From: Nocardiopsis xinjiangensis YIM 90004 | GTDB lineage: Bacteria > Actinomycetota > Actinomycetes > Streptosporangiales > Streptosporangiaceae | DNA length: 64,000 nucleotides | Reading direction: 5' to 3' | NCBI RefSeq assembly: GCF_000341145.1 | Contig: NZ_ANBE01000003.1 | Coordinates: 317,320-381,319 of the forward strand | The notes under the pieces: generated by a model | The model's database searches: none | What the model saw: the letters and a program-made list of their open reading frames with translations, nothing else | Told to the model about the DNA's origin: nothing | In this document: positions 42,272-52,880 of the stretch, piece by piece | How the letters are laid out: each line of letters begins with the position of its first letter | Position numbering within the stretch: the stretch's first letter is position 1 | Position numbers and translations under genes: made by a program

Positions 42272-43465
42272 ATGCTCCTGACAGAGGCCCTGTCCGAACG
42301 GATGGCCGCGGCACGTGCCTGGTTCCTGCGCGCCCGACGGTCGGGCAGCCACGAACTCAACACGATCCTCGGTGTCCTCAAGGGTGCGTTGGCCGCGTCC
42401 GTGTCCTGGTACATCGCATACGCGGTGATCGAGGCCGGGACCCCTGCCTTCGCCCCCTTCACGGCCGTCCTGATGATGCAGATGACCGTCTACCGCTCCG
42501 CAGTGCAGTCGCTGCGTTACATCGGCGCGGTCGTCCTGGGTATCGCGGTCCAAGCCTTCCTGGCCTTCCTGGCGGGCCCAGACGTCCTCACGTTCGCGGC
42601 CGTCGCACTCATCACACTCGTGATCGGGCGCTGGCGGTCCCTCGGGGAGCAGGGCCCGCAGGTGCCCACCGCCGCCTTCTTCGCCTTCTCCACATTCCTG
42701 ACCGCCTCCGGGTTCACCGACCGTCTCGTGGAACTGGGCGAGATCGTCCTGCTGGTGGCCGTGGGCTGCGTGGTGGGCACCCTGGTCAATCTGGTCCTCT
42801 TCCCACCGATGCGGCACCGCAGTGTCGAGTGGTCCATCGGTGCGCTCTCACACTCGCTCTGCGACCTGCTCGGCGACCTGGCCCGGGGTTTGGAGAACGC
42901 CGAACTCGACGAGCGGCAGACCTCGTCCTGGCGGCAGCGCGCCGAATCCATAGGGTCCGGCGTCGAACAGACACGGGCTTCGGTCCGCACCGCGCGGGAG
43001 TCGCTCGTGATCAATCCGGCCCGGAAGTTGCGAAAACACCGCATGCACGTGTCCTTCGAGGGCTACGAGCAGTTGGTGGAGGCCCTGGGCCGAGTCGCGT
43101 CCCAGGTGGGCTCGCTCGCACGCGCGATGCAGCTGTGGGCCACCAAGGACGATCAGCCGCTCCACGAGGAGTTCTTCGTGCGCTACGGCAAACTCATCAG
43201 GGCGCTGGCTGGTATCACCCACAGCCTGTCGCAGTTGGACGAGGACACGCTCGACCAGCAGGCGCAGGACCTGTGTCGGCTCGCGGGGGAGGCACAAGGC
43301 CACGTGGAGGTTCTCGCCGAGCCGCCGCAGCAGGGCGACCCGCCCCCGTTCGAGGACCTCACCCAGCCCTACGGAATCCTTCTGATCGAGGCCCGCCGCT
43401 TGATGGACGAGCTGCAGTACTCCTGCGACATCGTCCAGTACTACGTCGACGAGCGCGACCGCTGA
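42272..43465 (+). CDS. FUSC family (aromatic acid exporter-like) membrane protein
   Basis: A 397-residue protein. Residues about 30-175 hold five or six helices with AFAPFTAVLMMQMTVYRSAVQSLRYIGAVVLGIAVQAFLA, the FUSC/DUF939 hallmark. Residues 185-397 are cytoplasmic helices (WRQRAESIGSGVEQTRASVRTARES). The fold is that of aromatic-acid or fusaric-acid exporter inner-membrane subunits; actinobacterial members have unknown substrates. It is homologous along its length to the frameshifted gene at 14917-16048. Start ATG after GGGGAAGG. It is convergent with the ABC binding-protein gene. Confidence 0.85.
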   Translation: MLLTEALSERMAAARAWFLRARRSGSHELNTILGVLKGALAASVSWYIAYAVIEAGTPAFAPFTAVLMMQMTVYRSAVQSLRYIGAVVLGIAVQAFLAFLAGPDVLTFAAVALITLVIGRWRSLGEQGPQVPTAAFFAFSTFLTASGFTDRLVELGEIVLLVAVGCVVGTLVNLVLFPPMRHRSVEWSIGALSHSLCDLLGDLARGLENAELDERQTSSWRQRAESIGSGVEQTRASVRTARESLVINPARKLRKHRMHVSFEGYEQLVEALGRVASQVGSLARAMQLWATKDDQPLHEEFFVRYGKLIRALAGITHSLSQLDEDTLDQQAQDLCRLAGEAQGHVEVLAEPPQQGDPPPFEDLTQPYGILLIEARRLMDELQYSCDIVQYYVDERDR

Positions 43466-43479
43466 GGGCGGACGCGCAC

Positions 43480-43525
43480 CGCGCGGCGCCGGTCCAGAAT
43501 TGCGGTCCGGGGCCGGCGCCGCGCG
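43480..43525. terminator. Bidirectional hairpin terminator
   Basis: CGCGCGGCGCCGG and CCGGCGCCGCGCG form a 13-bp perfect stem with a 20-base loop, between the FUSC gene and the liv-type operon. Confidence 0.7.
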
Positions 43526-43543
43526 CAGGCAGCGGGTCCACGG

Positions 43544-44884
43544 TCAGTCGTGGAACTCCATCTCCTCGGGCAGGAGCCGGTCGAAGCCCTCGGGTTCCTC
43601 GATCGCGCCGCCCTCGCGGTCGGTCACGCGCGGGTCCTGGACCATCTCGATCTCGCTGTCGCCCTGGTACTGGACCACGTACACGCCCTCGTGGCCGCCG
43701 TGGTCACCGTCGGAGGAGGAGAAGGGCACGTGACCGGGCCCCTGCCACTCCTGGCCCTCCAACGCGTCGATCAACGCCTGGCGGGTCAGGTCCTCACCTG
43801 CGGACATCAGCACCTGGGCGAACATCACCGCCTGGGTCATACCGAACGCGTGGGTGTTGGTGACCTGGTCGCCCTCGCCGTACTCGTCATAGATGGCGAC
43901 GAAGAACTGCGCCCACTCGTCGTCCTCGTCCTCGACCCGCGGCATGTAGCTGGTGATGAGGGTGTCCTCCAGGAACGCGTCCGCCGGGGTCCCCTCGACA
44001 TCGGTGTCCTGGGTGAACTCCTCCAGCAAACCCTGGAGGGTGACGGTGTCACCGCCGATGCTGGAGACCACCCACTGCGGGTCGTAGCCGATACGTGCGG
44101 CCTCCAGCATGCCCAGCGCGGTGAACGAGGGGATGCAGGAGCACACGACGACGTCCGCGCCGGCCCGGTCGAGCTCGGCCATCTGCGAGCTCAGGTCGCT
44201 GACCTCGGACTCGTAGTGCTCACGGGCCACGACGTCCTCGGCCAGGTACTGGTCGAGCCCGGCCTGGGAGTCCTCTCCGACGTCGTCGTTCTGGTACAGG
44301 TAACCGACGCTCTCACCGGAGAAGTTCTCGGCGATGTACTCGCCCTGGACCTTGGCTTCCTTGGTGTAGTCGGTCTGCCAGCCGTAGGTGAGCGGGTGCT
44401 CCTCGGTGTTGTTCCAGGCCAGCGCACCGGAGGACGGGAAGACGTCGGGCACGCCCTCGTCGTTGAGGTAGTCGATGACACCGCTGTGCGTGGGGGTACC
44501 GAGCCCGCCCATCATCGCGAAGATCTCGTCGTCGATGACGAGCTCGCGGGTGACGTCGATGGTGGTGGAGGGGTCGTAGGCGTCGTCCTCTGCGCGGTAG
44601 TCGATCTCGCGCCCGTTGACACCTCCCTGGGCATTGACGTACTCGAACACCGCTGCGGCTCCCTGCGAGACCGCCAGGTATCCGGGCGCTGCGGGTCCGG
44701 TCAGGGGGTGGTGGGCTCCGATGACGACGGAGTCCTCGGTGACGCCGGGGGCCACGTCGAGGTCGGCACCTCCGCTCTCGTCGACCTCGCCTGCACCGGT
44801 GCAGGCGGTCGCGGCGATGACCAGGGCCAGGCCGGCCGCGGCGATCCCGCGTATGCCGTTTCGGCCTCTTCTCGTCTGCGGCAT
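43544..44884 (-). CDS. livJ: Branched-chain amino-acid-type ABC substrate-binding lipoprotein
   Basis: A 446-residue type I periplasmic-binding-fold protein. Lipobox IAATAC (Cys28) after a twin-Arg-containing N-terminus, then the lobe start SVVIGAHHPLTGPAAPGYLAVSQGAAAVFEYVNAQGGVNGREI, which is diagnostic for LivJ/UrtA-like proteins. MGGLGTPTHSGVIDYLNDEGVPDVFPSSGA forms the ligand-side loop. Ligand could be a branched-chain amino acid, another amino acid, urea or an amide. GAGGAGAG precedes the ATG. It is the last gene of the five-gene operon. Confidence 0.88.
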   Translation of the reverse strand: MPQTRRGRNGIRGIAAAGLALVIAATACTGAGEVDESGGADLDVAPGVTEDSVVIGAHHPLTGPAAPGYLAVSQGAAAVFEYVNAQGGVNGREIDYRAEDDAYDPSTTIDVTRELVIDDEIFAMMGGLGTPTHSGVIDYLNDEGVPDVFPSSGALAWNNTEEHPLTYGWQTDYTKEAKVQGEYIAENFSGESVGYLYQNDDVGEDSQAGLDQYLAEDVVAREHYESEVSDLSSQMAELDRAGADVVVCSCIPSFTALGMLEAARIGYDPQWVVSSIGGDTVTLQGLLEEFTQDTDVEGTPADAFLEDTLITSYMPRVEDEDDEWAQFFVAIYDEYGEGDQVTNTHAFGMTQAVMFAQVLMSAGEDLTRQALIDALEGQEWQGPGHVPFSSSDGDHGGHEGVYVVQYQGDSEIEMVQDPRVTDREGGAIEEPEGFDRLLPEEMEFHD

Positions 44885-44933
44885 GGTTTCTCTCCTCTGT
44901 ATCGGGGGGGGAGGGGAATCAGGGAGCGGGGCT

Positions 44934-46007
44934 TCAACTGCGCCGCATGCGGGCGCGCAGGGTCTGTAGGGCGCCTTGCACGCCCAGCGGCCAGAAGCGC
45001 AGGACGAGGATCAGGACGACACCGAAGAGGACGAGGGGCAAGTTGTTCTGCACGTCGCTGCCGAGGTTCAGGGTCTCGGCGAGCTCGGAGGCCCAGATCT
45101 CCAGGTAGACGACGGCGAACGCGGCCCACAGTGCGCCCCAGAGGCTGGCGATCCCGCCCAGGACCAGGGCGGCGATCAGGGTCAGGGACAGTACGAGGGA
45201 GAAGGTACTGGGGGTGACGGTGCCCAGGACGTAGGCCTGGAGGCCGCCGGCCAGTCCTCCCGCGGCGGAGGCGACCACGAAGGCGACCACTTTGGTTCTG
45301 CCCACCGGGATCCCGGCCATGGCGGCGGCGGTCTCGTCGTCGCGGATGGCACGCATACGGCGTCCGAGGCGCCCGGCGGAGACGGTCGCGAGCAGGGCCA
45401 GGCCGAGCAGGACGGTGAACCAGACCACCAGCGCTTGCCACTCGCTGGTGCTGACGAACCCGTCGAGGAAGGGCGGGGCGCCGGCCATACGGATGTTGAG
45501 GCCGTTGGAGCCGCCGAACAGGTCGTGGTACCGGTGCGCGATCCCGGGCAACCCGACGGCGAGGATGAGGGTCGCACCGGCCAGGTAGGGCCCGTGCAGA
45601 CGCGCGGTGGCCGCCCCTACGGCGATGCCGGCGATCACGGACACGGCGATGACGATGAGCAGGTTGGTCGCCAGCGGAAGCATCGGCAGGCGCATGACGA
45701 GCAGCGCCATGCTGTAGGCGCCGATCATCATGAACGCCCCGTGCCCGAGGGAGACCTGCCCGCTGCCGCCGACGAGGAGCTGCAGTCCGGCGATGGCGAG
45801 GAAGGTGTAGCCGACCGCGGCCAGGCGCAGAGCGGTGAGGTCACCGGTGACCATGAGCAGTGCGGTGACCACGGCCAGCCCGGCCGCAGCCGCGAGGAGG
45901 TTGCGGGCCGGCAGTGGCAGGGCGCGCCGCCGGCTGTCGGGGGACTGCGGGGGCGTGGACGCGGCGCCCGTGGGCCGGTCGGCACGCTGTCCGGTGGTGG
46001 TGGACAT
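44934..46007 (-). CDS. livM: Branched-chain amino-acid-type ABC permease, LivM
   Basis: A 357-residue permease with a charged 30-residue N-terminus and about nine helices. VGGSGQVSLGHGAFMMIGAYSMALL and VVAFVVASAAGGLAGGLQAYVLGTVTPSTFS are the LivM signatures, with LALVLGGIASLWGALWAA near the C-terminus (LGGIASLWG is the ATPase-contact loop). It begins three bases after the LivH stop. Confidence 0.9.
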   Translation of the reverse strand: MSTTTGQRADRPTGAASTPPQSPDSRRRALPLPARNLLAAAAGLAVVTALLMVTGDLTALRLAAVGYTFLAIAGLQLLVGGSGQVSLGHGAFMMIGAYSMALLVMRLPMLPLATNLLIVIAVSVIAGIAVGAATARLHGPYLAGATLILAVGLPGIAHRYHDLFGGSNGLNIRMAGAPPFLDGFVSTSEWQALVVWFTVLLGLALLATVSAGRLGRRMRAIRDDETAAAMAGIPVGRTKVVAFVVASAAGGLAGGLQAYVLGTVTPSTFSLVLSLTLIAALVLGGIASLWGALWAAFAVVYLEIWASELAETLNLGSDVQNNLPLVLFGVVLILVLRFWPLGVQGALQTLRARMRRS

Positions 46008-46010
46008 GGG

Positions 46011-46862
46011 TCAGACCTTTCGCGCGGTCGGTCGGGCGAGGATGCCGTCGGGGCGCACGCTCAGTACGACCACGACGATGACCAGGGCGGAGAGGGTGGC
46101 GAGCTCGGGACCGAGATAGCCGGACACGTAGGAGCCGCCCAGGCCGATGAGCATCCCGCCGAGGATCGCCCCGAAGGGGTTGTCGAGACCGCCGATGACG
46201 GCCGCAGTGATCCCGAAGACGAACACGACGTCGAAAACGTTGGGGTAGATGAACGGCGGGCCCGCGAGCATTCCGGCGAGCGCGCCGATGGCGGAGGCGA
46301 TGGCCCACCCGGCGGTGAGCATGAGCCCGACCCGCACGCCGCTGAGCCGTGCGGCCTCGGGGTGGTGTGCGGCGGCGCGCATGCGCAGACCGAACGGGGT
46401 GAAGCGGTACAGGAGGAACAGGAGTACGGCCACGGCGGCGACGGCACCGACCGCGAAGGCGTCCGCGGGGGAGAAACGGCCGACGTAACTGAACGCGTAC
46501 CCGAAGCCGTGTTGTTCGTTGCCCCAGACCATGCCGACCACGCCCTGGACGACCAGGAGCATGCCGAGGGTGACGATGATGCCGTTGAGCGGTGACACCC
46601 GCGCGATCGGCCGCACGACGAGCCGTTCGGCGGCCGCACCGATCGTCAGACCGGTGATGAGCGCGACGGCGAAACCGATCCAGTACGAGCCGGTGAGCTG
46701 GGTGAGGGCGAAGGCGGCGTAGACCGACAGCAGGGCGAACGCGGGTTGGGCGAAGTTCACCAGCCGGGTGGCCTGGTAGATGAGGACCAGGGACAGCGCC
46801 AGTGCCGCGTAGGCCGCCCCGGTCGCCAGCCCGTTGAGGGTCAGGTTGATGAAGTGGGTCAT
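46011..46862 (-). CDS. livH: Branched-chain amino-acid-type ABC permease, LivH
   Basis: A 283-residue permease with about eight helices. N-terminal NLTLNGLATGAAYAALALSLVLIYQATRLVNFAQPAFA and the loop VVFVFGITAAVIGGLDNPFGAILGGMLIG are LivH hallmarks. CTGAGGAG precedes the ATG. It pairs with LivM to form the channel. Confidence 0.9.
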   Translation of the reverse strand: MTHFINLTLNGLATGAAYAALALSLVLIYQATRLVNFAQPAFALLSVYAAFALTQLTGSYWIGFAVALITGLTIGAAAERLVVRPIARVSPLNGIIVTLGMLLVVQGVVGMVWGNEQHGFGYAFSYVGRFSPADAFAVGAVAAVAVLLFLLYRFTPFGLRMRAAAHHPEAARLSGVRVGLMLTAGWAIASAIGALAGMLAGPPFIYPNVFDVVFVFGITAAVIGGLDNPFGAILGGMLIGLGGSYVSGYLGPELATLSALVIVVVVLSVRPDGILARPTARKV

Positions 46863-46871
46863 GGGGGCTCC

Positions 46872-47584
46872 TCAGAAACCGAGGTAGGCGTGGCGCGTGC
46901 GGTCGTCGGAGAGCAGGTCGTCGGAGGCCCCTTCGGCTGCGACCCGGCCCTGGTTGAGGACGAAACCGTGGTCGGTGACGGAGAGGGCGCCGGCGGCGTT
47001 CTGTTCCACGAGCACGACGGTGAGCCCGGTGCGCTCACGCAGGTCGCCCAACAGGGTGAAGATCTGCTCGGTGACCATGGGTGCGAGCCCGAGGGAGGGT
47101 TCGTCGAGCAGGAGCACGCGGGGGCGGGCCATGAGGGCGCGGCCGATGGCGAGCATCTGGCGTTCGCCGCCGGAGAGCGTGCCGGCGGGTTTTCCGCGCC
47201 GTTCGACCAGGGGCGGGAAGAGGCCGAGGATCTCGGCCATGGTGTCGGGGTCGTGGCGGCCGCGCCAGAGCCCGCCCAGGCGCAGGTTCTCCTCGACGGT
47301 GAGTTCGACGATGACGCCGCCCCCCTCGGGCACGTGCGCGAGGCCCTTGGTGACGGCTCGTTCGGCGGGAAGCCGGGTGATGTCCTGGCCGTCGAGGGTG
47401 ACCCGTCCGGAGGTGGCCGGGTGCAGACCGGTGAGGGTGCGCAGGAGGGTGGACTTCCCGGCCCCGTTGGCGCCGAGGACGGCGCAGAGTCCGCCTTCGG
47501 GCACGTCGAGGGTGACGCGGTCGAGCGCGCGGACGGCGCCGTGGTGGGCGGTGAGGTCCTCGACCTGCAGGAGGGGCTTGTCGC

Positions 47585-47588
<4 letters not shown>
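46872..47588 (-). CDS. livF: Branched-chain amino-acid-type ABC ATPase, LivF
   Basis: A 238-residue ATPase. Walker A GANGAGKST, Q-loop region HVPEGGGVIVELTVEENLRLG (typical LivF), signature LSGGERQML, Walker B VLLLDEPSLGLAP. The ATG overlaps the LivG stop by four bases. Confidence 0.93.
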
Positions 47589-48424
<836 letters not shown>

Positions 48425-48517
48425 GGTTGTGCTTCCTCCAGGTCACCGATACGCGTACCGACCAGTTGGTATGACACGGGTCCGCGGACGTGCGGCGGTC
48501 CGGTCCCGTGCGGGCCG

Positions 48518-51298
48518 TCAGTTGAAGAGCCGGGCCAGGTCCACCCGGGACCGGATGTTGAGCTTGCGGAAGATGCCGCGCAGGTGGTGCTCGACCGTGC
48601 GCGGGCTGATGAACATGTGCGCGGCGACCTCCCGGTTGGTCGCACCCTCGGCGACCAGACGGGCGATCTGTTGTTGCTGCGCGGTGAGTTCGCTGGCGGC
48701 GGGCAGATCGGGGCCGCGGTCGGCGGTCCCGAGGGCTCGCAGTTCGGCGCGGGTCTGGCGGACCCACAGGCGGGCTCCGAAGCGCTCGAACGACTCCTGG
48801 GCGTTGTGGAGGTGTTCACGGGCCCGTCCGGGTAGGCGGGCCCGGCGCAGATGGGCACCGAAGAGGAGCTGGGTTCGGGCGTGTTCGACGTCGTCGTCGC
48901 CCCCGGCGCGGTGCAGGGCCAGGGCGTTCTCGAAGTGCTCGAGGGCCTCGTTCCCGCTGCTGAGCAGGCCCTCGCAGCGGGCGGCCAGGGCGAGCGTGCT
49001 GGGGCTCTGCACGGACTCGGCCCAGCGGCGGTACCCGGCCAGCGACGCCGCCGCCCACTCGGCCTCGCCCATGCGGGTCGCGGCCTCCACGAAGTGCGGG
49101 GCGGTGAGCATGCGCATCGTGGGGTGCCCCTGACCGGGGCCCGCAGTGGCCAGGGAGCGCAGCCGGAAGAAGGCCTCGGCGGCGTTGCCGCGCGAGAGCT
49201 CCAGCACGGCCGAGCCCCAGGAGGCCACTGCGGCGGCCAGTCCCAGGCTCTTCTCCCCTGCCTGGGCGGCCACGGCCCGGGCGCGGATCTGGCAGGTCTC
49301 CACGTCGCCCTGGATCGCCGCGACCATCGCCAAGGACGCCAGGTGATGGGTGGCCCAGATGCTCTGACCGCTGTTGCGCGAGGCCCGGAGTCCGGTGAGC
49401 GCGGTGCCGGCCGCGGAGGGGAAGCGGCCGCTCCAGAACTCCGAGAAGACCAGGAAACCCAACGCCGCAGGCATGGTGGCCTGTTCACCGCGTGCCTGTG
49501 CGCCCTCGAAGGCGCGGGTCATGACACGGTGCACGAAAGGGTCATCGCCCAGGCGCAGCCCCGCGATCCCGGCCCAGATGAGCTCGGAGGGGCCCGCGTC
49601 GCCGTCGGCCAGGTGCAACGCCCGGCGCAGTATCGGGGTGGAGCCGTGGTAGTCGCCCCGGAAGGAGATCGCGCAGCCCTGGAGGAAGTCGCCCATGCGG
49701 TGCATGACCTCGGGATCGTCCGGGCGCACCAGCGGCAGGGCCAGGTCCACGGCGTGCCCGTGCCGGACGGGGTCGCCGGCCAGGGACGCGGAGTCGGCCG
49801 AGCGCACGAAGGCGCGCAGGGCCAGGTGGCGGTCGTGCGGGACGAGTTCGCGCCCGACCCGGAGCAGGCGTTCGGCCACGTCGATGCTGTTCTGGTCGCG
49901 TATGGCCAGCTGGGCGTCGATGAGGTCGACGATGGCGCGGCGGCGGTCGGTCGCCACCAGGGGACGGGCCCGCGTGAGGAGATCGGCGGCGCGGCCCGTG
50001 TTCCCGGCCATACAGGCCTGGTAGGCGGCCGAAGCGGTTCGGCAGGCGCGTGTGTCGGGATCGGGGGTCAGTCGGGCCGCGCGCTCGTAGGCCAGGGAAG
50101 CGGCACGGCGTCCGTCGACCCGGCCCGCGCGGCGTGCGGCCTTCTCCACACCCTCGGCGAGGTCCGCGTCGGGACCGGCGGCGCCCTCGGCGGTGTGGCG
50201 GGCGAAGGCGACGGGGGCATGGACGCGGTCGGTCACGGCGGCCAGAGCGCGGTGGGCCTCGCGTGCGCGGGAAGCAGAGGCGTCCTGGACGAGGGCGTCG
50301 CGCAGGAGGGGATCGGTCAGTTGCACGGTGTCGGCCCGCACCCGCACCATGCCACGCTCCTCCGCCGGTTCGAGGGCCCGGGGGTCGTGGGCACCCGCGA
50401 CCGTGAGCAGGTCACCGAGGCTCACGTCCTCACCCAGGGAGGCGAGCAGGAGAAGCCGGCGGGTCTCCTCGGGCAGACTCCGGACGGGTTCGAGGATCCG
50501 GGCCCGCAGACGCGCGGGGAGCAGGAGGGCCTCGGGCAGCGGGCGAACACCGCCGAGCTGGTCCGGGGCGAGGGTGTCGAGGTGGCCGAGGACGGCGGCC
50601 GGATTGCCGTGGCAGGCCGCCACGAGCGCCGAACGCACCGGTTGGGCGAGGGTGACCGGCGCGGTGGCCGTCAGGACGTCGTGCACCGAACGGGTGTCGA
50701 GCGGGGCGAGGACGTGTTCGTCGACGCCGGGCACGAGGGGGCGGGGGCCCTGGGGCGTGGGGTCTCCGGGCGTGGTGCGGTCGAGGGCGTCGCGGGCGGC
50801 CATGACGAGCACGGCCCGGGTGGGGCCCAGGCGGCGGGCCACGAAGGCGAGCGCGTCCAGGGAGGGCCGGTCGAGCAGGTCGGTGTCGTCGACGACGAGC
50901 AGGAGGGGGCGTTCCTCCGCGGCCTGGGTGAGCAGGTCGAGCAGGCCGGTGCCGAGGACGAAACGGTCCCCGGGGGTGCCGTGCAGCAAGGCCTCGCGCA
51001 CGTGCCCGCGCCGGGGTCCGGTCAGGAGGCCGACGGCGGCCTCGACCGGGGCGAGCAGGCGCTGGAGGCCGGCCATGGGCACGTCGGACTCGTCGTCCAC
51101 GCCCGCGGTGGCCAGGACGGTGAAGTCGTCGGCGTCGGCACGGACATGGTCGAGCAGGGCCGTCTTGCCCGTTCCGGGACCGCCGGTCAGGAGCAGCGAC
51201 GTGCCTCGTCGGGCCCGGGCGCCGTCCAGTGCCGCGCCGAGGGTCCGCAGTTCTGTGTCCCTCCCCCGGAGTCGGACGCTCGGGGGGATCGTGAGCAT
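48518..51298 (-). CDS. Large LuxR-family (LAL) transcriptional regulator
   Basis: A 926-residue regulator. Residues 10-200 form a STAND/AAA-type ATPase with Walker A GGPGTGKT (39-46) and Walker B LLLVVDDTD. The middle 600 residues are TPR-like helical repeats. The C-terminal 60 residues are a LuxR helix-turn-helix (LTAQQQQIARLVAEGATNREVAAHMFISPRTVEHHLRGIF). LAL proteins are ATP-dependent activators that respond to sugars or other small molecules. Its position just upstream of the liv-type operon and in the same direction suggests it activates that importer. ATG 51298 or GTG 51307; neither has an ideal ribosome site. Confidence 0.88.
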   Translation of the reverse strand: MLTIPPSVRLRGRDTELRTLGAALDGARARRGTSLLLTGGPGTGKTALLDHVRADADDFTVLATAGVDDESDVPMAGLQRLLAPVEAAVGLLTGPRRGHVREALLHGTPGDRFVLGTGLLDLLTQAAEERPLLLVVDDTDLLDRPSLDALAFVARRLGPTRAVLVMAARDALDRTTPGDPTPQGPRPLVPGVDEHVLAPLDTRSVHDVLTATAPVTLAQPVRSALVAACHGNPAAVLGHLDTLAPDQLGGVRPLPEALLLPARLRARILEPVRSLPEETRRLLLLASLGEDVSLGDLLTVAGAHDPRALEPAEERGMVRVRADTVQLTDPLLRDALVQDASASRAREAHRALAAVTDRVHAPVAFARHTAEGAAGPDADLAEGVEKAARRAGRVDGRRAASLAYERAARLTPDPDTRACRTASAAYQACMAGNTGRAADLLTRARPLVATDRRRAIVDLIDAQLAIRDQNSIDVAERLLRVGRELVPHDRHLALRAFVRSADSASLAGDPVRHGHAVDLALPLVRPDDPEVMHRMGDFLQGCAISFRGDYHGSTPILRRALHLADGDAGPSELIWAGIAGLRLGDDPFVHRVMTRAFEGAQARGEQATMPAALGFLVFSEFWSGRFPSAAGTALTGLRASRNSGQSIWATHHLASLAMVAAIQGDVETCQIRARAVAAQAGEKSLGLAAAVASWGSAVLELSRGNAAEAFFRLRSLATAGPGQGHPTMRMLTAPHFVEAATRMGEAEWAAASLAGYRRWAESVQSPSTLALAARCEGLLSSGNEALEHFENALALHRAGGDDDVEHARTQLLFGAHLRRARLPGRAREHLHNAQESFERFGARLWVRQTRAELRALGTADRGPDLPAASELTAQQQQIARLVAEGATNREVAAHMFISPRTVEHHLRGIFRKLNIRSRVDLARLFN

Positions 51299-51723
51299 CG
51301 CGTCCACGTGCTCACCGTTACACACGGAGGCGCCGTTCCGGCAGGTGCGTGCGGGCACACTGGTGGTTTCACCGATACCCGCGCGGGTGCTCGCCACGCG
51401 GTGGCCGGAGGGGGTGCGCGAGGGCTTCGGCGGGTTCCGAATGACCGACCCCACCTGCGTTTCCGTACGTGATCCACGCCACGCACGGGGGTGACACGAG
51501 CCTCCCGTAGGGCCGTCGGCGGCACCGCGCGAGTTATCACAACGTTACGTGCGGGTACCCCCGATCCCGCGAGGCAGACAAAGAGCGCATAGGCGACAAA
51601 AGCGTCAGGGGTAGTTCTTTGTGTTCCCCGCGACCAGTCCTCTGTGTTCCCCACGACACTGTCGCCGCCGTCCCGCCCCGGGTTATCCAGAGCTGGCACC
51701 GACGGCAGGAGGGACCACCATCC
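51299..51723. other. Divergent promoter region, LAL regulator and glutamate-cysteine ligase
   Basis: About 425 bases with no gene. Near the ligase gene are two direct repeats, TGTGTTCCCCGCGAC (51620-51634) and TGTGTTCCCCACGAC (51643-51657), 14 of 15 identical and offset by 23 bases, about two helix turns. Such spacing suits cooperative activator binding on one DNA face. Otherwise nothing recognised. Confidence 0.5.
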
Positions 51724-52869
51724 ATGGAGCACCACTCCCTGGCCGCACACGACCACCGGGGCGCCACCGTCCCGTCGCCCTCGCCCACCTTCGGGGTCGA
51801 AGAGGAGTTCTTCCTCGTCGACCCCCGCACACGCCGCATCACCTCCCGGGCCGACGAGGTCCTCAGGCGCGCCGAAGGCCCACACCTCTCCGGTGAGTTC
51901 ACCAGGACTCAGGTGGAGATCAGTAGTCCCGTGCACACCACCAGCAGCAGCGCACACGAGTTCCTGATCTCCGCCCGCCGCGCGCTCGTCGACGCCGCCG
52001 AACGTTCCGGGTCGGCACTCGTGGCCTCCGGCACACCCGTCCTGGGCCACCCCGCGACCGCCCGCGTCAGCGACGAACCGCGCTACATCGCGATGGCGGA
52101 ACACTTCGGTGCTCTGCGCGAGGCCATTGTCGTGTGCGGCTGCCACGTACACGTGGGTATCCCCGACCGCGAGAACGCGGTCAGGGTCAGCGACCACCTG
52201 CGCCGGTGGCTGCCCTTCCTCACCGCTCTGGGCGCCAACTCCCCCTTCCACGACGGCCGCGACACCGGACATGCGAGCTGGCGCGCCATCACCTGGAGCC
52301 GCCTCCCCTCCGCCGGCCCGCCTCCCATGTTGCGCACACTCACCGAACACGACCGTGCCGTACGTGCCCTCGCCGAGAGCGGTGCGATCCTCGACCCGCA
52401 CATGGTCTACTGGGACGTCCGTGTGTCCGACCACCTGCCCACGCTGGAGATCCGGGTGGGCGACGTCGCCGCCACGGCCGAGGAGAGCCTGCTCATGGCT
52501 GTCCTGATCCGTGGCCTGGCCGCCTGCGCGCTGGCCGACGTGCAGCAGGGCCTACCCGCGCCCGCGATACCCGGTCGCACCCTGCGCGCCGCCATGTGGC
52601 GCGCCTCTCGTGACGGCCTGGAGGGGCAGGTCCCCGACCCGCTCACCGGTGATCTGGTCCCCGGCCACCGCGCCGCCGACCAGCTGCTGCGCGCCGCCCT
52701 GCCGGGAACCGCGTCCGACGACGCCGAACTCGCCGCGGTGCTGTTGGAACGGGTGCACAGGGCCGGCTCCGGTGCCGCACGCCAACGCCGTGCCCACGAG
52801 CGGCGCCGCGACCCGGCCGACGTCGTCGATCTGTTGATCGCGCAGACCCGCGAGGGCCTGCCTGCCTGA
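51724..52869 (+). CDS. YbdK-type carboxylate-amine ligase (glutamate-cysteine ligase 2 family)
   Basis: A 381-residue ATP-grasp-like enzyme of the GCS2 family. GVEEEFFLVD (about residues 22-31), EFTRTQVEISSPVHTTSSSA and CGCHVHVGIPDREN (ATP and metal residues) are diagnostic, with DVRVSDHLPTLEIRVGDVAATAEE near the end. Members have weak gamma-glutamylcysteine ligase activity; in actinobacteria, which use mycothiol, the true substrate is unclear. AGGAGGG precedes the ATG. Convergent with the oxidoreductase gene, 11 bases apart. Confidence 0.9.
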   Translation: MEHHSLAAHDHRGATVPSPSPTFGVEEEFFLVDPRTRRITSRADEVLRRAEGPHLSGEFTRTQVEISSPVHTTSSSAHEFLISARRALVDAAERSGSALVASGTPVLGHPATARVSDEPRYIAMAEHFGALREAIVVCGCHVHVGIPDRENAVRVSDHLRRWLPFLTALGANSPFHDGRDTGHASWRAITWSRLPSAGPPPMLRTLTEHDRAVRALAESGAILDPHMVYWDVRVSDHLPTLEIRVGDVAATAEESLLMAVLIRGLAACALADVQQGLPAPAIPGRTLRAAMWRASRDGLEGQVPDPLTGDLVPGHRAADQLLRAALPGTASDDAELAAVLLERVHRAGSGAARQRRAHERRRDPADVVDLLIAQTREGLPA

Positions 52870-52880
52870 GCGGGCGCAGG

